Origin: an uncultured Eubacteriales bacterium
GTDB lineage: Bacteria > Bacillota > Clostridia > Christensenellales > Christensenellaceae
Assembly (NCBI GenBank): GCA_905193725.1
Contig: CAJJPW010000098.1
Span: forward strand, 1-7,737
Reading direction: 5' to 3'
Length of the DNA: 7,737 nucleotides
Shown: piece by piece, positions 6,717-7,737 of the stretch
How positions within the stretch are numbered: the first letter of the stretch is position 1
Layout of the letters: every line of letters begins with the position of its first letter
Notes under the pieces: generated by a model
Told to the model about the DNA's origin: nothing
The model's database searches: none
What the model saw: only the letters and a program-made list of their open reading frames with translations
Translations under genes and position numbers: made by a program

Positions 6717-6794
6717 TCAAAACTCTGTAAATATGTGGCCCATTTTTATTGACCTTTTTTGATTATTTCTAATGGCTTCGCACCTGATCCGCAT
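6717..6794 (-). CDS. 25-codon mini-ORF just before the terminator hairpin (weak)
   Basis: An ATG at 6794 opens 25 codons and ends at TGA (6719-6717), 10 nt before the terminator-like stem. The product would start MRIRCEAIRNNQKRS and is basic. There is no ribosome binding site before the ATG (the preceding bases are A-rich), and a stop lies four codons upstream in frame, so it is not the end of a longer gene. It could be a leader peptide, the relic of a decayed gene, or chance. The position immediately ahead of a terminator is the only reason to list it. Confidence 0.2.
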   Translation of the reverse strand: MRIRCEAIRNNQKRSIKMGHIFTEF

Positions 6795-6806
6795 TTCATT
6801 TTTTCA

Positions 6807-6833
6807 TATCACTTGTTGGATATTTTAGTGATA
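6807..6833. repeat. 7-bp inverted repeat, possible operator
   Basis: TATCACT (6807-6813) and AGTGATA (6827-6833) form a perfect inverted repeat with a 13-nt centre, lying upstream of the essC leader elements. The spacing puts the two half-sites about two helical turns apart, which would suit a dimeric regulator. This is inference from symmetry only. Confidence 0.35.
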
Positions 6834-6869
6834 CATCCATTTATTTTGAGGGCGCTGCGCCATATTTAG

Positions 6870-6911
6870 ATAAAAATATCGCCCACCAAATTTAGTGGGC
6901 GATATTTTTAT
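6870..6911. terminator. Perfect 17-bp hairpin, bidirectional intrinsic terminator
   Basis: The arms 6870-6886 and 6895-6911 are perfectly complementary and enclose an 8-nt loop. The GCCCAC/GTGGGC core is flanked by A-runs on one side and T-runs on the other (ATATTTTTAT on both strands), so it can stop transcription in either direction. It lies downstream of the dehydrogenase and upstream of essC, and would insulate the secretion operon. Confidence 0.85.
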
Positions 6912-6963
6912 AATAAACTCCTATTTTTATTTTTCGTAGAGGTTAAAACTTATTGATAGCTTT

Positions 6964-7003
6964 TTGCAAAATAACACCGCGAAATAGCGGTGTTATTTTG
7001 CAA
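6964..7003 (-). terminator. Perfect 17-bp hairpin, terminator of the dehydrogenase gene
   Basis: TTGCAAAATAACACCGC (6964-6980) pairs exactly with 6987-7003 around a 6-nt loop. The first stop-distal structure after the dehydrogenase stop codon is this one, about 90 nt downstream on the minus strand. The T-rich tract TTATTTT is inside the 3' arm rather than after it, so termination may be weaker than at the neighbouring hairpin. The symmetric arms could also act on the plus strand. Confidence 0.7.
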
Positions 7004-7091
7004 TACAATGTGGCAACTGTTCTATAAATTGCTGATCATGTATTAAATATGTAAGGAAAAGATTTTAGTTTTGGCCACAACCCCTCTCCCA

Positions 7092-7737
7092 CTATCGGGC
7101 CAAAAATCCCCCGTCTACTGGCAAGATCGCCCCATTGACGTATTCGGAAGCGTCAGAGCACAAAAAGATTGCCGCGCCTTTAAGATCCTCTGGCCTTCCC
7201 CAACGCCCTACTGGCATTCTGGACAGCAAGAATTGATAGCGGCTTTGATCTTCATTTTGGGTGATCCCAGAGCAGAGCGGAGTATCCATATACCCTGGCG
7301 CCAGTGCATTGACCCGAATGCCATATTGAGCCCATTCATCTGCCAGCGACTTAGTCATTTGCATCACTGCACCCTTGCTGGTGGCATAGGCGGCAGAATA
7401 GGGTACGCCAAAGTAACTCGTCATAGAAGCCATGTTTAGAATTTTTCCATATCCTTTGGGTATCATCACATTGGCTGCCAATTTGCAAAGGTACATCACC
7501 GAATCCACATTGAGCTTCATCAGCCGGTCCCAATTGCTCATATTTTTAACCTCGGAGTTTTCCCGCACGGTCATCCCTGCGCTGTTGATGAGGATATCTA
7601 GCCCGCCCAGGTCTTTGACGACCTGCTCAAAGAGGCTGTCCATCTGTGCAAAGTCGGTGACGTCTCCGTAATAGCCCTTTGCTCCGTATTCCCCTACAAT
7701 TTCCGATACGTTTTTATTAAAATCGATTACGGCTAAA
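7092..7737 (-). CDS. Short-chain dehydrogenase/reductase (SDR), N-terminus beyond the window
   Basis: The frame enters from the right edge and ends at TAG (7094-7092). The visible 214 residues are most of a classical SDR, usually about 250 residues. The Gly-rich TGxxxGIG start, about 35 residues, is missing. Visible motifs are AVIDF with Asp5 at the end of strand 2 (favouring NAD over NADP), GDVTD at 24-28, NSAG at 51-54, catalytic Asn76, Ser104, Tyr117 and Lys121 (YATSK), PGYMDTP at 147-153, and the C-terminal PVDGGF. Such enzymes oxidise or reduce alcohol/keto groups. The sequence resembles sugar-acid and polyol dehydrogenases such as gluconate 5-dehydrogenase, but the substrate cannot be told. 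An internal ATG at 7643 is not the true start, because coding continues upstream of it with clear SDR strands. Two terminators separate it from essC, so I see no functional link to secretion. Confidence 0.93.
   Translation of the reverse strand, partial: LAVIDFNKNVSEIVGEYGAKGYYGDVTDFAQMDSLFEQVVKDLGGLDILINSAGMTVRENSEVKNMSNWDRLMKLNVDSVMYLCKLAANVMIPKGYGKILNMASMTSYFGVPYSAAYATSKGAVMQMTKSLADEWAQYGIRVNALAPGYMDTPLCSGITQNEDQSRYQFLLSRMPVGRWGRPEDLKGAAIFLCSDASEYVNGAILPVDGGFLAR

Larger units (their letters stand above)
6569..7091. other. Gene-poor spacer between the dehydrogenase and essC
   Basis: This AT-rich 523-bp stretch has no gene of normal length on either strand. From right to left it holds two perfect hairpins (6964-7003, 6870-6911), a 7-bp inverted repeat (6807-6833), a 25-codon mini-ORF (6717-6794), a terminator-like hairpin (6671-6707), and the essC ribosome binding site. 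I could not find a convincing paired -35/-10 promoter for essC. A perfect TTGACA at 6715-6720 on the minus strand has no matching -10 at 16-18 bp, because that position falls inside the hairpin. No known riboswitch core was recognised. Confidence 0.7.

Noticed and set aside
6715..6720. Perfect -35 consensus TTGACA on the minus strand
   Set aside because: The bases 16-18 nt downstream (around TGCTCG) do not resemble a -10 box and fall in the hairpin stem, so no promoter is called.
6851..6861. Short GGCGC-T-GCGCC palindrome
   Set aside because: A one-base centre cannot form a normal hairpin loop, and 5-bp half-sites are too short to claim an operator.
7069..7105. 8-bp inverted repeat TTTTGGCC/GGCCAAAA across the end of the dehydrogenase gene
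   Set aside because: The loop is 21 nt, one arm is coding, and no T-run follows. It is too weak for a terminator and likely chance.
7071..7439. Plus-strand open frame of 122 codons opposite the dehydrogenase
   Set aside because: It is the antisense shadow of a clearly conserved SDR coding sequence, with no ribosome binding site or domain.

Overview
The window is part of a type VIIb (ESX/WXG100) secretion locus from a Gram-positive Firmicute, most likely an anaerobic member of the Clostridia. This rests on the EssC/YukD/WXG100 gene set, strong AGGAGG-type ribosome binding sites, a TTG start, and AT-rich spacers with intrinsic terminators. The genus cannot be fixed from the sequence alone. Every gene I accept is on the minus strand, so the window reads functionally from right to left.

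Right edge (7092-7737): most of a short-chain dehydrogenase/reductase whose N-terminus lies beyond the window. It is probably a metabolic neighbour unrelated to secretion. It is followed by a 523-bp spacer (6569-7091) with two perfect hairpins (6964-7003 and 6870-6911), a 25-codon mini-ORF (6717-6794), and a third terminator-like hairpin (6671-6707) about 100 bp before the first secretion gene. The third hairpin could be a conditional terminator in the essC leader.

Centre (1979-6568): essC, the membrane-anchored FtsK/SpoIIIE-family motor (FHA domain, two transmembrane helices, three ATPase-like modules). It begins at a TTG codon with a near-perfect Shine-Dalgarno sequence. Its last codons overlap a YukD/EsaB-type ubiquitin-fold gene (1735-1986).

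Left (1-1698): three WXG100 proteins of 96-100 residues (two with WQG, one with WQS), then a 99-residue WQG-containing protein with a charged Ala/Arg/Glu tail, then the N-terminal 100 residues of a larger helical protein cut off by the left edge. A perfect 17-bp inverted repeat separates the second and third WXG100 genes.

Taken together this looks like one operon: essC, yukD, small WXG100 secretion partners, a candidate adaptor, and a candidate effector or structural substrate. No EssA, EssB/YukC or EsaA/YueB gene is visible. They may lie further left or elsewhere. The most open biology is in the two leftmost genes and in the RNA structures that may control EssC and the WXG100 dosage.
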